Source: Marinobacter sp. S0848L (GTDB lineage: Bacteria > Pseudomonadota > Gammaproteobacteria > Pseudomonadales > Oleiphilaceae). Taken from it: a DNA stretch of 64,000 bases. The notes under the pieces were generated by a model. It ran no database searches. It had not been told where the DNA came from and saw only the letters and a program-made list of their open reading frames with translations. The position numbers and the translations under genes were made by a program. The DNA is taken from the NCBI RefSeq assembly GCF_023016065.1, contig NZ_JALKAQ010000003.1, forward strand, positions 242,838-306,837, read 5' to 3'. Below are positions 39,595-48,684 of this stretch, one piece after another. Position 1 is the first letter of the stretch. Every line of letters starts with the position of its first letter.

Positions 39595-40332
39595 TTATCG
39601 GTGCTTGCGATACATGGCCTCAACCGGCGCGATTATGTCGTGCCACTCCCCCAGTACCGCTTGAACCGGTCTCGGAATTTTCGCAGGCTTGGGCCAGGGC
39701 ACCGGGTATTGCTCGGGCTGGAACAGCGGTGCCAGCAAGGCACCCGCAGTCAGATCCGCTCGTGAGAACTGGTCGCCGGCAAGATAAGACTGCGGGCCGT
39801 ACACCTCGGCCAACTCGGTGAGCACCGCCTCGAGCGTTTGCTGAGCGGCATCGGCCGTGGCCTGGTTGATCTTCATCCACTTGCGCATGATGTCATCAAC
39901 CCGGCTGAAAGCCAGGCTCAGCAGGATCTTGTTGTAAAACGGAGTGCCCGCGGCCAGCAGCGGAACCACCACTTTCGGGCGCTGCAGGAAATAATGGTAA
40001 ACCCAGGTGCGGATCGCCGGGCCGGCCAGGTCGTCCAGTTTTTTTTCCCACGCCAGAGCTTCTTCGCGGGCTTCCGGGGCTTCGGGGGTCAGGGGCTGTT
40101 CGGGGAAGGTTTCATCAAGATAGTCCAGAATAGCGGACGAGCCTTGAACAATGCGCCCGTTGTGGTCCAGTACCGGCACCGACGACTCGGCTTTGGTCAG
40201 CTGTTTGATGGTTTTAACGTGTTGGCCGGGCAGCAAATTCACCGTCTGATAGTTGATGCCCTTGTAATCCAGTGCCCAGCGTATCTTTTCTGCGTAATGT
40301 GAAATGCAAAACTGATAGAGTTTAATGGCCAT
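39595..40332 (-). CDS. Glutathione S-transferase family protein
   Basis: About 245 residues with an N-terminal thioredoxin-like domain (MAIKLYQFCISHYAEKIRWALDYKG) and a helical C-terminal domain. SSVPVLDHNGRIVQGSSAI is the glutathione-binding strand and Ser pair. The FCISHYAEK segment has a cysteine followed by Ser-His-Tyr, common in plant-tau-like bacterial GSTs. The substrate is unknown. The frame stays open upstream, but the ATG at 40332 begins the domain and is preferred. Confidence 0.88.
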   Translation of the reverse strand: MAIKLYQFCISHYAEKIRWALDYKGINYQTVNLLPGQHVKTIKQLTKAESSVPVLDHNGRIVQGSSAILDYLDETFPEQPLTPEAPEAREEALAWEKKLDDLAGPAIRTWVYHYFLQRPKVVVPLLAAGTPFYNKILLSLAFSRVDDIMRKWMKINQATADAAQQTLEAVLTELAEVYGPQSYLAGDQFSRADLTAGALLAPLFQPEQYPVPWPKPAKIPRPVQAVLGEWHDIIAPVEAMYRKHR

Positions 40333-40505
40333 GAGAAGGTTTCCGTAAAATGTTTGGCCAAGATTACCCGTACTTTTAGCCAATTCCCATGGCCACAAAG
40401 GCAACCGCCGAGCCCGGCCAGCCAATTGCCTGGTTGGTCATGGTGAAAATCCGTGGGAATCACTAAACTAGCTTGCTACAGTCTGTCATGCCAGAGGATG
40501 TCTTT

Positions 40506-41483
40506 ATGTTGTTACGTCGCGCCCTTTCTGTTTCTGCTGTCATCGCGGCAGGTCTAGCGGTATCAGCCTGTGCCACCAAACCCGAAGTAAAAAGCTTGTC
40601 AGACTACGGGGTATACCAGTGTGGTCAGCTGGATTTGAAGGTTGCCGGAGTTGAAGAAAGCGGGCTTCTGGGCATCGAATACCTGAACCGGCGTGTACTG
40701 CTGAAGCCGTCTCCGACCGACGAAGGCGCACTCTATGTTGCGCCGGGCGACACCCAGACCCGATTCTGGGCCAAGGGTGAGCGCGCAACTCTGACTCTGA
40801 AAGGCAATGCCCTGCCGGAATGCCTCGAGCCCGGTGCGATCGAATCTACCTTTAAGGCCATGGGCACAGAGCCCAACTGGTCGGCTGAAATCGAAAACAA
40901 CCGAATGGATTTGACTCTGCCTTACGATGGCGAAGTTCTCGAAGGCGTATGGCTGCGTGAAACCGTTGCCAACCGCCACGGTCGAGTTTACGAAGGCAAG
41001 GTCGAAGAGCGCGAAATCGAAGTGTCGGTCGCTCACCAGTTGTGTGAGAACCCCATGTCCGGCGCCCAGTATCCGGCGCAGGTACGCCTGACGGTGGATG
41101 GCAATACCTTCGAAGGGTGCGGGGGTGATCGTGAACGGCTGTTTCAAGGCGCCGAATGGGTTGTGGACGATCTGGCCGGCGACGGCATCATTGACCGTTC
41201 CATGATGACCATCCGTTTCCATGATGAAAACCGAATCAGTGGCCGCGCTTCTTGTAACCGCTACATGGGCAGCTATTCTCTGACCGGTGAGAACCTGACG
41301 TTCGACCAGATGGGCAGCACCATGATGGCGTGCCACGATTCTTTGATGAACCAGGAGCGCAAGTTCCTGACCCTGATGTCTGAAGTGGTTTCCGGCCAGA
41401 TTGGCCGTCACGGAGAACTGTTACTGAAAACGCAGTCCGGAGACACCATCAAGGCCTTCAAATCGGATATCGAAAACCCCTAA
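40506..41483 (+). CDS. META-domain (HslJ-like) lipoprotein
   Basis: A 325-residue exported lipoprotein with lipobox VSAC after a short signal sequence (Cys about 19). The central part contains FKAMGTEPNWSAEIENN, a COG3650-type pattern of small membrane-associated proteins. The C-terminal ~110 residues form a META/HslJ domain (EWVVDDLAGDGIIDRS, then CNRYMGSYSLTGENL and MMACHDSLMNQE), a fold linked to heat-shock and motility proteins of unclear activity. A GAGGA ribosome-binding site precedes the ATG at 40506. It is followed 18 bases later by a GST gene on the same strand. Confidence 0.82.
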   Translation: MLLRRALSVSAVIAAGLAVSACATKPEVKSLSDYGVYQCGQLDLKVAGVEESGLLGIEYLNRRVLLKPSPTDEGALYVAPGDTQTRFWAKGERATLTLKGNALPECLEPGAIESTFKAMGTEPNWSAEIENNRMDLTLPYDGEVLEGVWLRETVANRHGRVYEGKVEEREIEVSVAHQLCENPMSGAQYPAQVRLTVDGNTFEGCGGDRERLFQGAEWVVDDLAGDGIIDRSMMTIRFHDENRISGRASCNRYMGSYSLTGENLTFDQMGSTMMACHDSLMNQERKFLTLMSEVVSGQIGRHGELLLKTQSGDTIKAFKSDIENP

Positions 41484-41501
41484 ACCGAAGGTAACAACAA
41501 T

Positions 41502-42119
41502 ATGAAAATCTTCGAAACGAAAAGTGCACCGAATCCGCGCCGCGTCCGCATCTTCATGGCCGAGAAAGGCTTGCTGGATGAAGCCGAGTTTGTGCAGGTA
41601 GACATCGAAAAGGGTGAAAACCTGACCCCGGAATTTAAAGCCCGCAACCCGATGAAAAAAGTCCCGGTGATGGAGCTGGACGACGGCACATGCATCGCAG
41701 AAACCATGGCGATTTGCCGGTTCTTTGAAGAGAACTACCCCGATGCGCCGAAGTTGCTGGGTGATAACGCATTGGAGAAAGCCCAGATCGAGCAATGGCT
41801 GCGCTGGATCGACTTCTACTTCTTTATGCCTACCGGCATGTGTTTCCAGCACACCACCGGGTACTTCAAAGATCGTATGAACCCGATCAAGGAATGGGGT
41901 GAAGAGTGCGGGCAGGGTGTGGAAAAGTTTTTGCACTTCCTGAACAAGCACCTTGAAGGCAAGGAATATGTTTGCTGCGACAAATTTACCGCCGCCGACA
42001 TTAATGCCTTCACCACCGTGGCCTTCGCCCGAGTGGTCAACATTCGCCCCACACCGGAGCAAACCAACCTGCAAGCCTGGTACGACCGCATCAAGGCACG
42101 GCCGTCTTCCCAGGCATAA
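41502..42119 (+). CDS. Glutathione S-transferase family protein
   Basis: 205 residues. The N-terminal domain KIFETKSAPNPRRVRIFMAEKGL and KKVPVMELDDGTCIAETMAI (cis-Pro and glutathione-binding Glu) mark the GST fold; the helical C-terminal domain is complete. The A-P-N-P-R-R-V opening resembles bacterial GSTs that act on isomerisation or detoxification. It is not close to the GST at 39.6-40.3 kb, so recent duplication is unlikely. Confidence 0.9.
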   Translation: MKIFETKSAPNPRRVRIFMAEKGLLDEAEFVQVDIEKGENLTPEFKARNPMKKVPVMELDDGTCIAETMAICRFFEENYPDAPKLLGDNALEKAQIEQWLRWIDFYFFMPTGMCFQHTTGYFKDRMNPIKEWGEECGQGVEKFLHFLNKHLEGKEYVCCDKFTAADINAFTTVAFARVVNIRPTPEQTNLQAWYDRIKARPSSQA

Positions 42120-42158
42120 GTGATCAGCGGCTGCATCCGCTTGTTATAAGGATTTGAA

Positions 42159-42773
42159 ATGACGCAAAGCACCAAACTGACGCTGGCCCTCGAAGCCATT
42201 GATCGCGCGAACCGGGCCGATCCCAACAGGGAACAGGTTGAGGGCGAAAGCCTGCCCAAGGAATACGCCTACAGCCTGCACATGACGCGTTGGTTGTTTG
42301 CTCTGGAAGCAGAGCCGTCCGAGCGGATGCAGATCGCCTGCCGCGCTCAGCACATCGAGCGCTGGGCCATTCCCAGAAGCGATTTCGGCGAAGGCCGGAA
42401 GAATTACTACCAGTGGCGGCAGGCCTGCGGTCGCATGCACGGTCGGCGCGCGGCTGAAATCATGGCCGAGTGTGGTTATCCGCAGGAAGAGTGCGCGCGG
42501 GTAGAAACCATCCTCACCAAGCGGGAGTTGCGCAACGATCCGGACACCCAGTTGCTGGAAGACGTGGCCTGCATGGTGTTTTTGGAGCGCTACTTCGCTC
42601 AGTTCTACGAAGAAAATCCGGATTACGACAAAGACAAGTGGCTCACCATTGTTCGCCGTACCTGGGCCAAAATGACCCCGAGAGGCCACGAGGCTGCGCT
42701 GCAGCTGGCGGGCAATCTGCCGCCCCATCTGCTGGCCCTGCTGCAGGAAGCGCTGTCTGAAACGGGCGAATAA
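42159..42773 (+). CDS. DUF4202 family protein
   Basis: A 204-residue soluble protein that fits DUF4202: RAQHIERWAIPRSDFGEGRKNYYQWR and RVETILTKRELRNDPDTQLLEDVACMVF are its conserved blocks. Regularly placed His, Asp and Glu residues (HIERW, ED near 150) suggest an HD-like metal-dependent hydrolase fold, but no activity is established. It follows the GST after 39 bases. The iron-regulated response regulator gene starts 70 bases downstream. Confidence 0.8.
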   Translation: MTQSTKLTLALEAIDRANRADPNREQVEGESLPKEYAYSLHMTRWLFALEAEPSERMQIACRAQHIERWAIPRSDFGEGRKNYYQWRQACGRMHGRRAAEIMAECGYPQEECARVETILTKRELRNDPDTQLLEDVACMVFLERYFAQFYEENPDYDKDKWLTIVRRTWAKMTPRGHEAALQLAGNLPPHLLALLQEALSETGE

Positions 42774-42807
42774 TTACGACACTTGAGGCAGGTATTAGTG
42801 CTGAGTA

Positions 42808-42822
42808 TGATATTCATTATCA
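42808..42822. promoter_or_regulatory. Fur box ahead of the response regulator gene
   Basis: TGATATTCATTATCA matches the 7-1-7 Fur core TGATAATnATTATCA at all but one position. It ends 21 bases before the regulator's ATG, placing it over the probable promoter and implying repression by iron. Confidence 0.8.
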
Positions 42823-42843
42823 TTTGATATTGGATGTCAATAA

Positions 42844-43548
42844 ATGGCCGAGCCTGCCAGCAACACCCCGAAAATTCTCATTGCTGAAGACGACCCGTAC
42901 CTGAGTGAACAGCTGGCCAGCCAGCTGGTGTCCCGCGGGTATCGGGTGTTGCAAAGCCATCAAGGAGATCAGGCGTTGGTGGCGGCACTGGCGCAGCGGT
43001 TGGATATGATTCTTCTGGGCGTGCTTCTGCCCACCATGAACGGTTTTGAAGTGCTGAAGAGACTTCGAAAAACCTGCCAGACACCGGTCATGATGCTGAC
43101 CAGCGATGGTTCCGAAGATGAGCGTATTCTGGGTTATCAACAGGGCGCGGACGACTGTTTGCCCAAACCGTTTAACTTCACGGAATTGTTTCTAAGAATT
43201 GAAGCCTTGCTGCGGCGCACCCGGGGTGCCCTGGACCACCGCGCCGAACCACCGACCCTCTCGGTGGGTGAACTGACGTTGGACCGCCAAACCCTGCAGG
43301 TTTTCTACCAGGAGCGCCCGGTCAGCCTGACTCCCATTCAGTTTCGATTGCTCTGGATTCTGGTGCTGCATCAACGAGAGCCCCTGAGCAAACCCTACCT
43401 CTACCAAGTTGTGCTTGAAAAAGAGTTCAGCCGATACGACCGCAGTCTGGATATGCACCTGAGCCGCATTCGCCGCAAGTTGATGGAGGCGGGCGTGGCG
43501 GGCGATCGGCTGCAAACAGTGCACGGCAAAGGCTATTGCTTCTTGTAA
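42844..43548 (+). CDS. OmpR-type response regulator lacking the phospho-acceptor aspartate
   Basis: 234 residues: receiver domain (1-120) and a C-terminal winged helix-turn-helix DNA-binding domain (RPVSLTPIQFRLLWILV, then SRIRRKLMEAG and TVHGKGYCFL). The receiver keeps the acidic pair (AEDDPYL, Asp16-17) and the Lys-Pro switch (CLPKPF). However, where the phospho-acceptor Asp is expected (LLD), residues 57-59 read LLG, so Gly59 replaces it. No sensor kinase gene is adjacent. A Fur box precedes the gene and the siderophore receptor follows by 122 bases, so it probably controls iron uptake in a phosphorylation-independent way. Confidence 0.88.
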   Translation: MAEPASNTPKILIAEDDPYLSEQLASQLVSRGYRVLQSHQGDQALVAALAQRLDMILLGVLLPTMNGFEVLKRLRKTCQTPVMMLTSDGSEDERILGYQQGADDCLPKPFNFTELFLRIEALLRRTRGALDHRAEPPTLSVGELTLDRQTLQVFYQERPVSLTPIQFRLLWILVLHQREPLSKPYLYQVVLEKEFSRYDRSLDMHLSRIRRKLMEAGVAGDRLQTVHGKGYCFL

Positions 43549-43639
43549 GCCGGATTGCGGCATTGGTTCACGACAAAATGTAACAAATGTAAAACCGGTT
43601 CCCTTAGCGACACAAGTTATCGAGAATGCATTCCAAATA

Positions 43640-43658
43640 CGAATGGTTATCATAATGG
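43640..43658. promoter_or_regulatory. Fur-box-like site ahead of the siderophore receptor
   Basis: The minus-strand reading of this segment, with core ATGATAACCATT, matches the 19-base Fur consensus at about 13 positions. It overlaps the ribosome-binding site region of the receptor. A short palindrome, GAATGCATTC (43624-43633), lies just upstream. Match quality is moderate; its location in an iron locus supports it. Confidence 0.6.
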
Positions 43659-43670
43659 AGTATGGTCGTT

Positions 43671-45641
43671 ATGGCAGTTTCATCCCCGGTCGCACAACCT
43701 ATACACTTTCGCCGCAGCGCGCTCTCGCTGGCGCTTTTAGCCGCTCCAATGGCCCACGCTGAACCCGTCACCCTGGACCCCATTCAGGTAACCGCCGAGC
43801 GCGTGGCCGATTCAGACGCAGTGGTAGACGCTCAAGCTCTTGAGCGGTACCAAGCCGACGATCTTGAGGATGTCTTTGCCGGTGAGCCGGAAGTGAGTGT
43901 GGGCGGTTCCGTGGGTGTGGCCCAAAAAGTTTACGTGCGCGGGTTTGAAGACCCGCTGTTGAACGTCAGCGTGGACGGGGCTACTCAGGCCGGCGTGTTG
44001 TTCCACCACACCGGTCGGATTGCGGTTGACCCGGATTTGCTGAAGCGTGTCGAAGTCGAAACCGGTGCCGGCAAAGCCACGGCGGGTGCGGGCGCGCTGG
44101 GCGGTGCCATCCGCTTCGTGACCAAAGATCCGGAAGATCTGTTGCGTGAGGGTGAGAACGTAGGTGCGCTGGTGAAACTGGGCTCCTTCTCGAACACCAA
44201 AGGATACAGCGTGAACTCCACGATATTTGGCCGCCTGAACGACCAGTGGAGCACTTTGGTATCCGTGAGCCAGAGCGACCACGAGCGCTATAAAGATGGC
44301 AACGGCGACGAAGTGCCGGGCACCGATGCGCGCCAGCAAATGGGCATGGCGAAATTGGTGGGGCATTTTGGCAACGGCCAAACCCTGCGCCTCAGCCACG
44401 AAGTGCGTACCGATGAAGGCGAGCGCCCGCAGCGCCCTCAGTGGGTTGTAAGTGGCTTCAACAAACTCTACGACCTGGACGGCCGCCGCGACACCACCAC
44501 CCTGAACTACGCTGTCGCGCCGGAAGGTAATCCCTGGTTGGATGCTGAATTCACCCTGTACCAGAGCGAATCGGACATCGAGCAGAACGTAGAAGACCGC
44601 TGGGGGCGCTACTACGGTTTCAGCCGCAGCATTGGTGGTGATTTGCGCAACACCAGCCAGCTCGGCGATCACAGCCTGACTTACGGCGTTGACTACCGGG
44701 AAGATAAAATCAACGCCGGTGGCGAAACCGACAAGCGTGCCGAAGAAGAAACCGGCGATGTGCTTGGCGTGTATTTGCAGGCGGATCTGTGGCTCACGGA
44801 GCAATTGCTGCTCAGCACGGGGGCTCGTTACGATGATTACAACCTTCGTGACAACAACGACCAGAAATTCAGCGAAGACGCAGTGAGCCCGAACGCCAGT
44901 TTGGCCTGGCACGTACTGGAAGGCCTGACCTTGAAGGCAGGCTACGCAGAAGCGTTTCGCGGACCTATGCCGCACGATGCCTTCAAGATTGACCGTGGCC
45001 AGAACGATCCGGACCTGAAAGGCGAAAAGGCGAAGAACACGGAAGTCGGCTTCGATTACGTGTACCAGAACTTCAGCCTGTCGGCAGAGGTGTACCGGTC
45101 TGAAATCAAAGATGCGATTTCTGATCCGTTGGACCCACGCCCGGTTATCTACGAGAACATCGGCGATCTGGAATCCGACGGCTACCGAATTTCTGCAGGC
45201 TATCAGTGGAACGCCCTGAGCGCAGGCTTGAGCTTCCACAGCAACGATGCCGAAGTGGATGGCCAGCCCCTCACCGTGTATGAGCATAACCTGCTGGGTA
45301 ACACCATCGGTGACACCTGGGTGGCCGACCTTGCGTACCGCTTGAACCGCAATCTGGAGTTTGGCTGGCAGGGGCAGTTCGTTCAGGGCATCGACAAACT
45401 GGAAACCTCAGTGGGCACGATCGAAAAGCCCGGCTACGGCGTGCACGACCTGTTCGTAAACTGGTTGCCCACCGGCAACGAAGATCTGCGTCTGACCCTG
45501 GCGGTTAAAAACGTGGGCGACAATCAATACCTGGATCATGCCAGCAACGCCGACTATGAGCATGTTGGCGGTTACGAAGGGGTCGTTGGTTTGCCCGCCC
45601 CGGGCCGCGATATCCGCCTTGGTCTGGCCATGCGTTTCTGA
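43671..45641 (+). CDS. TonB-dependent outer-membrane siderophore receptor
   Basis: About 656 residues. A signal peptide (to AHAEP) is followed by a TonB-box-like segment, DPIQVTAER, then the plug domain (VYVRGFEDPLLNVSVDGATQ, VEVETGAGKATAGAGALGG) and a beta-barrel ending in a C-terminal Phe (LGLAMRF), the outer-membrane insertion signal. The ATG at 43671 is preferred over 43662, because GGAG is only one base from the latter. Position upstream of an iron-siderophore ABC importer and opposite an asb operon indicates ferric petrobactin as the ligand. This is inferred from context. Confidence 0.9.
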   Translation: MAVSSPVAQPIHFRRSALSLALLAAPMAHAEPVTLDPIQVTAERVADSDAVVDAQALERYQADDLEDVFAGEPEVSVGGSVGVAQKVYVRGFEDPLLNVSVDGATQAGVLFHHTGRIAVDPDLLKRVEVETGAGKATAGAGALGGAIRFVTKDPEDLLREGENVGALVKLGSFSNTKGYSVNSTIFGRLNDQWSTLVSVSQSDHERYKDGNGDEVPGTDARQQMGMAKLVGHFGNGQTLRLSHEVRTDEGERPQRPQWVVSGFNKLYDLDGRRDTTTLNYAVAPEGNPWLDAEFTLYQSESDIEQNVEDRWGRYYGFSRSIGGDLRNTSQLGDHSLTYGVDYREDKINAGGETDKRAEEETGDVLGVYLQADLWLTEQLLLSTGARYDDYNLRDNNDQKFSEDAVSPNASLAWHVLEGLTLKAGYAEAFRGPMPHDAFKIDRGQNDPDLKGEKAKNTEVGFDYVYQNFSLSAEVYRSEIKDAISDPLDPRPVIYENIGDLESDGYRISAGYQWNALSAGLSFHSNDAEVDGQPLTVYEHNLLGNTIGDTWVADLAYRLNRNLEFGWQGQFVQGIDKLETSVGTIEKPGYGVHDLFVNWLPTGNEDLRLTLAVKNVGDNQYLDHASNADYEHVGGYEGVVGLPAPGRDIRLGLAMRF

Positions 45642-45649
45642 GGCCCCTG

Positions 45650-46798
45650 ATGTTACGCACTCGAGTAATCGCCGCCCTTTTGGGCGGCCTTTTCTGTTTG
45701 TGGGCCGACCTCTCGTTGGCGGCCCGCACGGTGACCGATCTGGCCGGGCGTTCGGTTGAGCTTCCCGATGAGGTCAACCGCATTGTGCTGGGCGAAAGCC
45801 GCTACATTCCCGCCCTTGCCATTCTGGAGGGGGATGCCTTGCCCGAGCGTCTGGCTGGCATGTTGCCCGATTTCGAAATGACCGACCCGGGCGGTTACGC
45901 CCAGTATCTGAAAGCCTTCCCTGAGCTGGCGGATGTTCCGCGAGTTGGCCACACCTCCGCCGACAGTTTCAGTCTGGAAAGCGTACTGGCCATGGGCGCA
46001 GATCTGGCTGTTTTCAGTCTGGAAGGCCACGGCCCTGGCGCGCATAACGGCCAGCTGATCGACCAGTTGCAGCGGGCGGGCATTGCCGTGGTGTTCATTG
46101 ATTTCCGGCAGAACCCCTTGGTGAACACGCCGAAAAGCATGGCCTTGCTGGGTGAAGTGCTTGGCCGCCAAGAGCGGGCGCAAACCTTCAATCAGTTCTA
46201 CCGCCAACAGCTGATGAAAGTGACCGACGTGGTGGAGCAGATTCCGCAACCGGATAAACCCACCGTGTTCCTGCACAGCCGGTTAGGCCTGCACGACAGC
46301 TGCTGTGAAACCATGGTCGAAGGCATGATGGGGCACTTCCTTCAGGCAGCGGGTGCGCGCAACATTGCTCGGGACAAGGTGCCCGGGGTCAGTGGAGTAT
46401 TGAATCTGGAATACCTGATCAGCAACCCGCCGGATTACTACGTGGCCACGGCCATCGGGTCGCGCAACTACGCCCGCTCTGATGCTGACTACAGTTACGT
46501 CATGCTCGGTGCTGGTATCGACGCAGGCATGGCCCAAGCGTCGCTGGCACAAGCCACTGACCGCCCCGGTTTGCGAGCCGTAGAACCCATTCGTGAAGGT
46601 CGGGCCACGGCCATCTGGCACCACTTCTACAACACTCCGATGAACGTGGTTGCCGTTCAGGCGCTGGCCCGGTGGTTTCATCCTGATGCCTTCGCCGATC
46701 TGAGCCCGGAGGCCACGCTGGCGGAGTTCTATCAGCGCTTCCAGCCCATTGATCTGCAGGGTGTGTATTGGATTAACGCGCAGGAGGCCACCGAATGA
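45650..46798 (+). CDS. Iron-siderophore ABC transporter, substrate-binding protein
   Basis: A 382-residue periplasmic binding protein with a signal peptide ending near LAA. VTDLAGRSVELPDEVNRIVL is the classic FepB/FhuD-type start, and ADLAVFSLEG continues the first lobe. The closely set Cys pair in HDSCCETM is unusual. It starts nine bases after the receptor stop. The first codons contain a terminator-like hairpin (see separate entry), which may lower expression relative to the receptor. The permease gene overlaps its stop by four bases. Petrobactin is the inferred ligand. Confidence 0.9.
   Translation: MLRTRVIAALLGGLFCLWADLSLAARTVTDLAGRSVELPDEVNRIVLGESRYIPALAILEGDALPERLAGMLPDFEMTDPGGYAQYLKAFPELADVPRVGHTSADSFSLESVLAMGADLAVFSLEGHGPGAHNGQLIDQLQRAGIAVVFIDFRQNPLVNTPKSMALLGEVLGRQERAQTFNQFYRQQLMKVTDVVEQIPQPDKPTVFLHSRLGLHDSCCETMVEGMMGHFLQAAGARNIARDKVPGVSGVLNLEYLISNPPDYYVATAIGSRNYARSDADYSYVMLGAGIDAGMAQASLAQATDRPGLRAVEPIREGRATAIWHHFYNTPMNVVAVQALARWFHPDAFADLSPEATLAEFYQRFQPIDLQGVYWINAQEATE
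45671..45696 (+). promoter_or_regulatory. Terminator-like hairpin inside the binding-protein coding start
   Basis: GCCGCCC-TTTT-GGGCGGC is a perfect 7-bp stem followed by CTTTTCTG, within codons 8-16 of the binding-protein gene. It has the form of a weak intrinsic terminator and could attenuate transcription between the receptor and the transporter genes, unless ribosomes translating the signal peptide prevent folding. Confidence 0.45.
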
Positions 46799-47886
46799 GC
46801 AGTGTCCCGTCGTCTGTTGCCGCTGTGGATAACTCTGCCAACGGTGGGTCACTGGCCAGTCAATACCGCCGCTTTGTCTGGCGCAGGGTTGTTTGTCTGG
46901 CCGCTTTGGCGTTGACTGCGGTGATTGCCTTGTTGGTAGACATCGCCAGCGGGCCGTCGATGCTGGGCCTTGGCGATGTGATTCACGGCTTACTGAACCC
47001 GGACAGTCTTGATGCCGGCACCCGGGTCATCATTGAAGACATTCGATTGCCCTATGCTTTGATGGCCGTGGTGGTGGGCGCTTGTCTGGGCCTCGCCGGG
47101 GCCGAGATGCAAACCGTGTTGAACAACCCGCTGGCCAGCCCGTTCACCTTGGGTGTGGGCGCGGCGGCCACGCTGGGCGCATCGCTGGTGATTGCCTTCA
47201 ACATCTCCTTTCTGGGGCTGGCCGCCCATGTGTTGTTGCCATTGTCGGCGTTTGTCTTTGCCGCTGTAGCCTCTTTGTTGATTTTGCTGCTGTCGCGCAC
47301 CTTGGGTGCGTCGGTACACGCGGTGGTGCTGTTCGGCATTGCGTTGTTGTTCGGCATCAACGCCGTGGTGGGGTTGATCCAGTTTGTTGCAGACGCCGAA
47401 TCGGTGCAGCAGATCGTGTTCTGGACCATGGGCAGTCTGGCCCGGGCCAGTCTGGATAAGGTCATGATCGTCGCTGCAGTGTTGGTGGTCTGCGTGCCGT
47501 TTTCACTGCGCAACGCCTGGGCCATGACGCTGCTGCGCAGTGGCGAAGAACAGGCGCGGAGTTTGGGCATTCGCGTTGAGCGGCTGCGCCTGACCGTGCT
47601 GATGCGAGTTAGCCTGTTGACCGCCGCCGCCATGTGTTTTGTTGGCGAAATCGGCTTTATCGGCTTGGTGGCCCCGCACATTGCCCGGTTGATGCTGGGC
47701 GAAGATCACCGCTTCCTGCTTCCGGGCAGCGCGCTGGCCGGGGCGGTATTGCTGTCGTTGTCTTCCATCGCCAGCAAACTGCTGGTGCCGGGTGTGGTGC
47801 TGCCGGTGGGCATTGTCACCGCGCTGGTAGGCATCCCCTTGTTCATACTGCTGATTATTGGTCGTAGCCGGAGGGTCGCGTTGTGA
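46795..47886 (+). CDS. Iron-siderophore ABC transporter, permease (FecCD family)
   Basis: 363 residues with about nine or ten membrane segments, the size of a single-chain FecCD permease that works as a homodimer. IRLPYALMAVVVGACLGLAGAEMQ is the family's hallmark N-terminal block, and VGEIGFIGLVAPHIARLMLGEDHR the conserved cytoplasmic loop that docks the ATPase. It overlaps the binding-protein gene (ATGA) and the ATPase gene (GTGA) by four bases each, so the three are translated as a unit. Confidence 0.94.
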   Translation: MSSVPSSVAAVDNSANGGSLASQYRRFVWRRVVCLAALALTAVIALLVDIASGPSMLGLGDVIHGLLNPDSLDAGTRVIIEDIRLPYALMAVVVGACLGLAGAEMQTVLNNPLASPFTLGVGAAATLGASLVIAFNISFLGLAAHVLLPLSAFVFAAVASLLILLLSRTLGASVHAVVLFGIALLFGINAVVGLIQFVADAESVQQIVFWTMGSLARASLDKVMIVAAVLVVCVPFSLRNAWAMTLLRSGEEQARSLGIRVERLRLTVLMRVSLLTAAAMCFVGEIGFIGLVAPHIARLMLGEDHRFLLPGSALAGAVLLSLSSIASKLLVPGVVLPVGIVTALVGIPLFILLIIGRSRRVAL

Positions 47887-48668
47887 CGTTGAAGTTGCAA
47901 TCCGTAACCGCCGGCTACCGAAACCGTGCTGTGTTCAACAACCTGTCGCTGCCGGAAATACCGGCGGGTGCCTTGGTGGCGGTGATCGGGCCGAACGCGG
48001 TGGGTAAATCCACCCTGTTGAAATCCATTGCCGGTTTGTTGCCAATATCCGGTGACATGACCTTTGCTGGTGAAAATCTGGCGGCGCTGAGTTCGCATCA
48101 GCGCACCCGCCGCATTGGTTATCTGCCTCAGCCCTTGCCGCAGGCCATACCGCTGGTGGCCTACGAAACCGTGTTCAGTGCCTGCCGCTCGGCGCGGGGC
48201 GACTGGACGCGAGAACAAACCGAGCAGGCCATTGAAACCGTGTTCGATACTTTAGGTATCCGCCAACTTGCCCTGCGGCGGCTGTCAGAAATGTCCGGTG
48301 GTCAGCGGCAAATGGTGGGATTGGCGCAGGTGTTGGTGCGCCAGACGCCTTTGATGCTGTTGGACGAACCCACCAGTGCGCTGGACCTGCACTGGCAATT
48401 GAATGTGCTTAACGCCGTGCGCGATGCCACAACCCAGGCAAACTCAGTTGCGCTGGTGGCGTGCCATGACCTCAACCTGGCGTTGCGTTATTGCGATCAG
48501 GTGCTGGTGTTATCGCCCGGCGGTCAGGCCGAACTCGGTACGCCGGAACAGGTGCTAACGCCGGATCTACTGGCCCGCACTTACGGCATTGAAGCCCGTA
48601 TTGAACGCTGTTCGCAGGGCCAACCCATTGTGCTGGCGGACCGCCCGTTGCCCGCCAGTGTCCGCTGA
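47883..48668 (+). CDS. Iron-siderophore ABC transporter, ATP-binding protein
   Basis: 261 residues from a GTG start. GPNAVGKST is Walker A, MSGGQRQMVGLAQVL the signature, LMLLDEPTSALDL Walker B and ACHDLNLALRYCDQ the switch-His region, all typical of FepC/FecE ATPases. It powers the permease just upstream. The gene for a DUF2218 protein follows after 16 bases. Confidence 0.94.
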   Translation: MTLKLQSVTAGYRNRAVFNNLSLPEIPAGALVAVIGPNAVGKSTLLKSIAGLLPISGDMTFAGENLAALSSHQRTRRIGYLPQPLPQAIPLVAYETVFSACRSARGDWTREQTEQAIETVFDTLGIRQLALRRLSEMSGGQRQMVGLAQVLVRQTPLMLLDEPTSALDLHWQLNVLNAVRDATTQANSVALVACHDLNLALRYCDQVLVLSPGGQAELGTPEQVLTPDLLARTYGIEARIERCSQGQPIVLADRPLPASVR

Positions 48669-48684
48669 ACCCAAGGAGATTGTT

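Noticed and set aside
43812..45287. 491-codon minus-strand open frame opposite the TonB receptor
   Set aside because: The plus-strand frame encodes a clear TonB receptor; the opposite frame is low-complexity, His/Val/Ala-rich and has no domain pattern.
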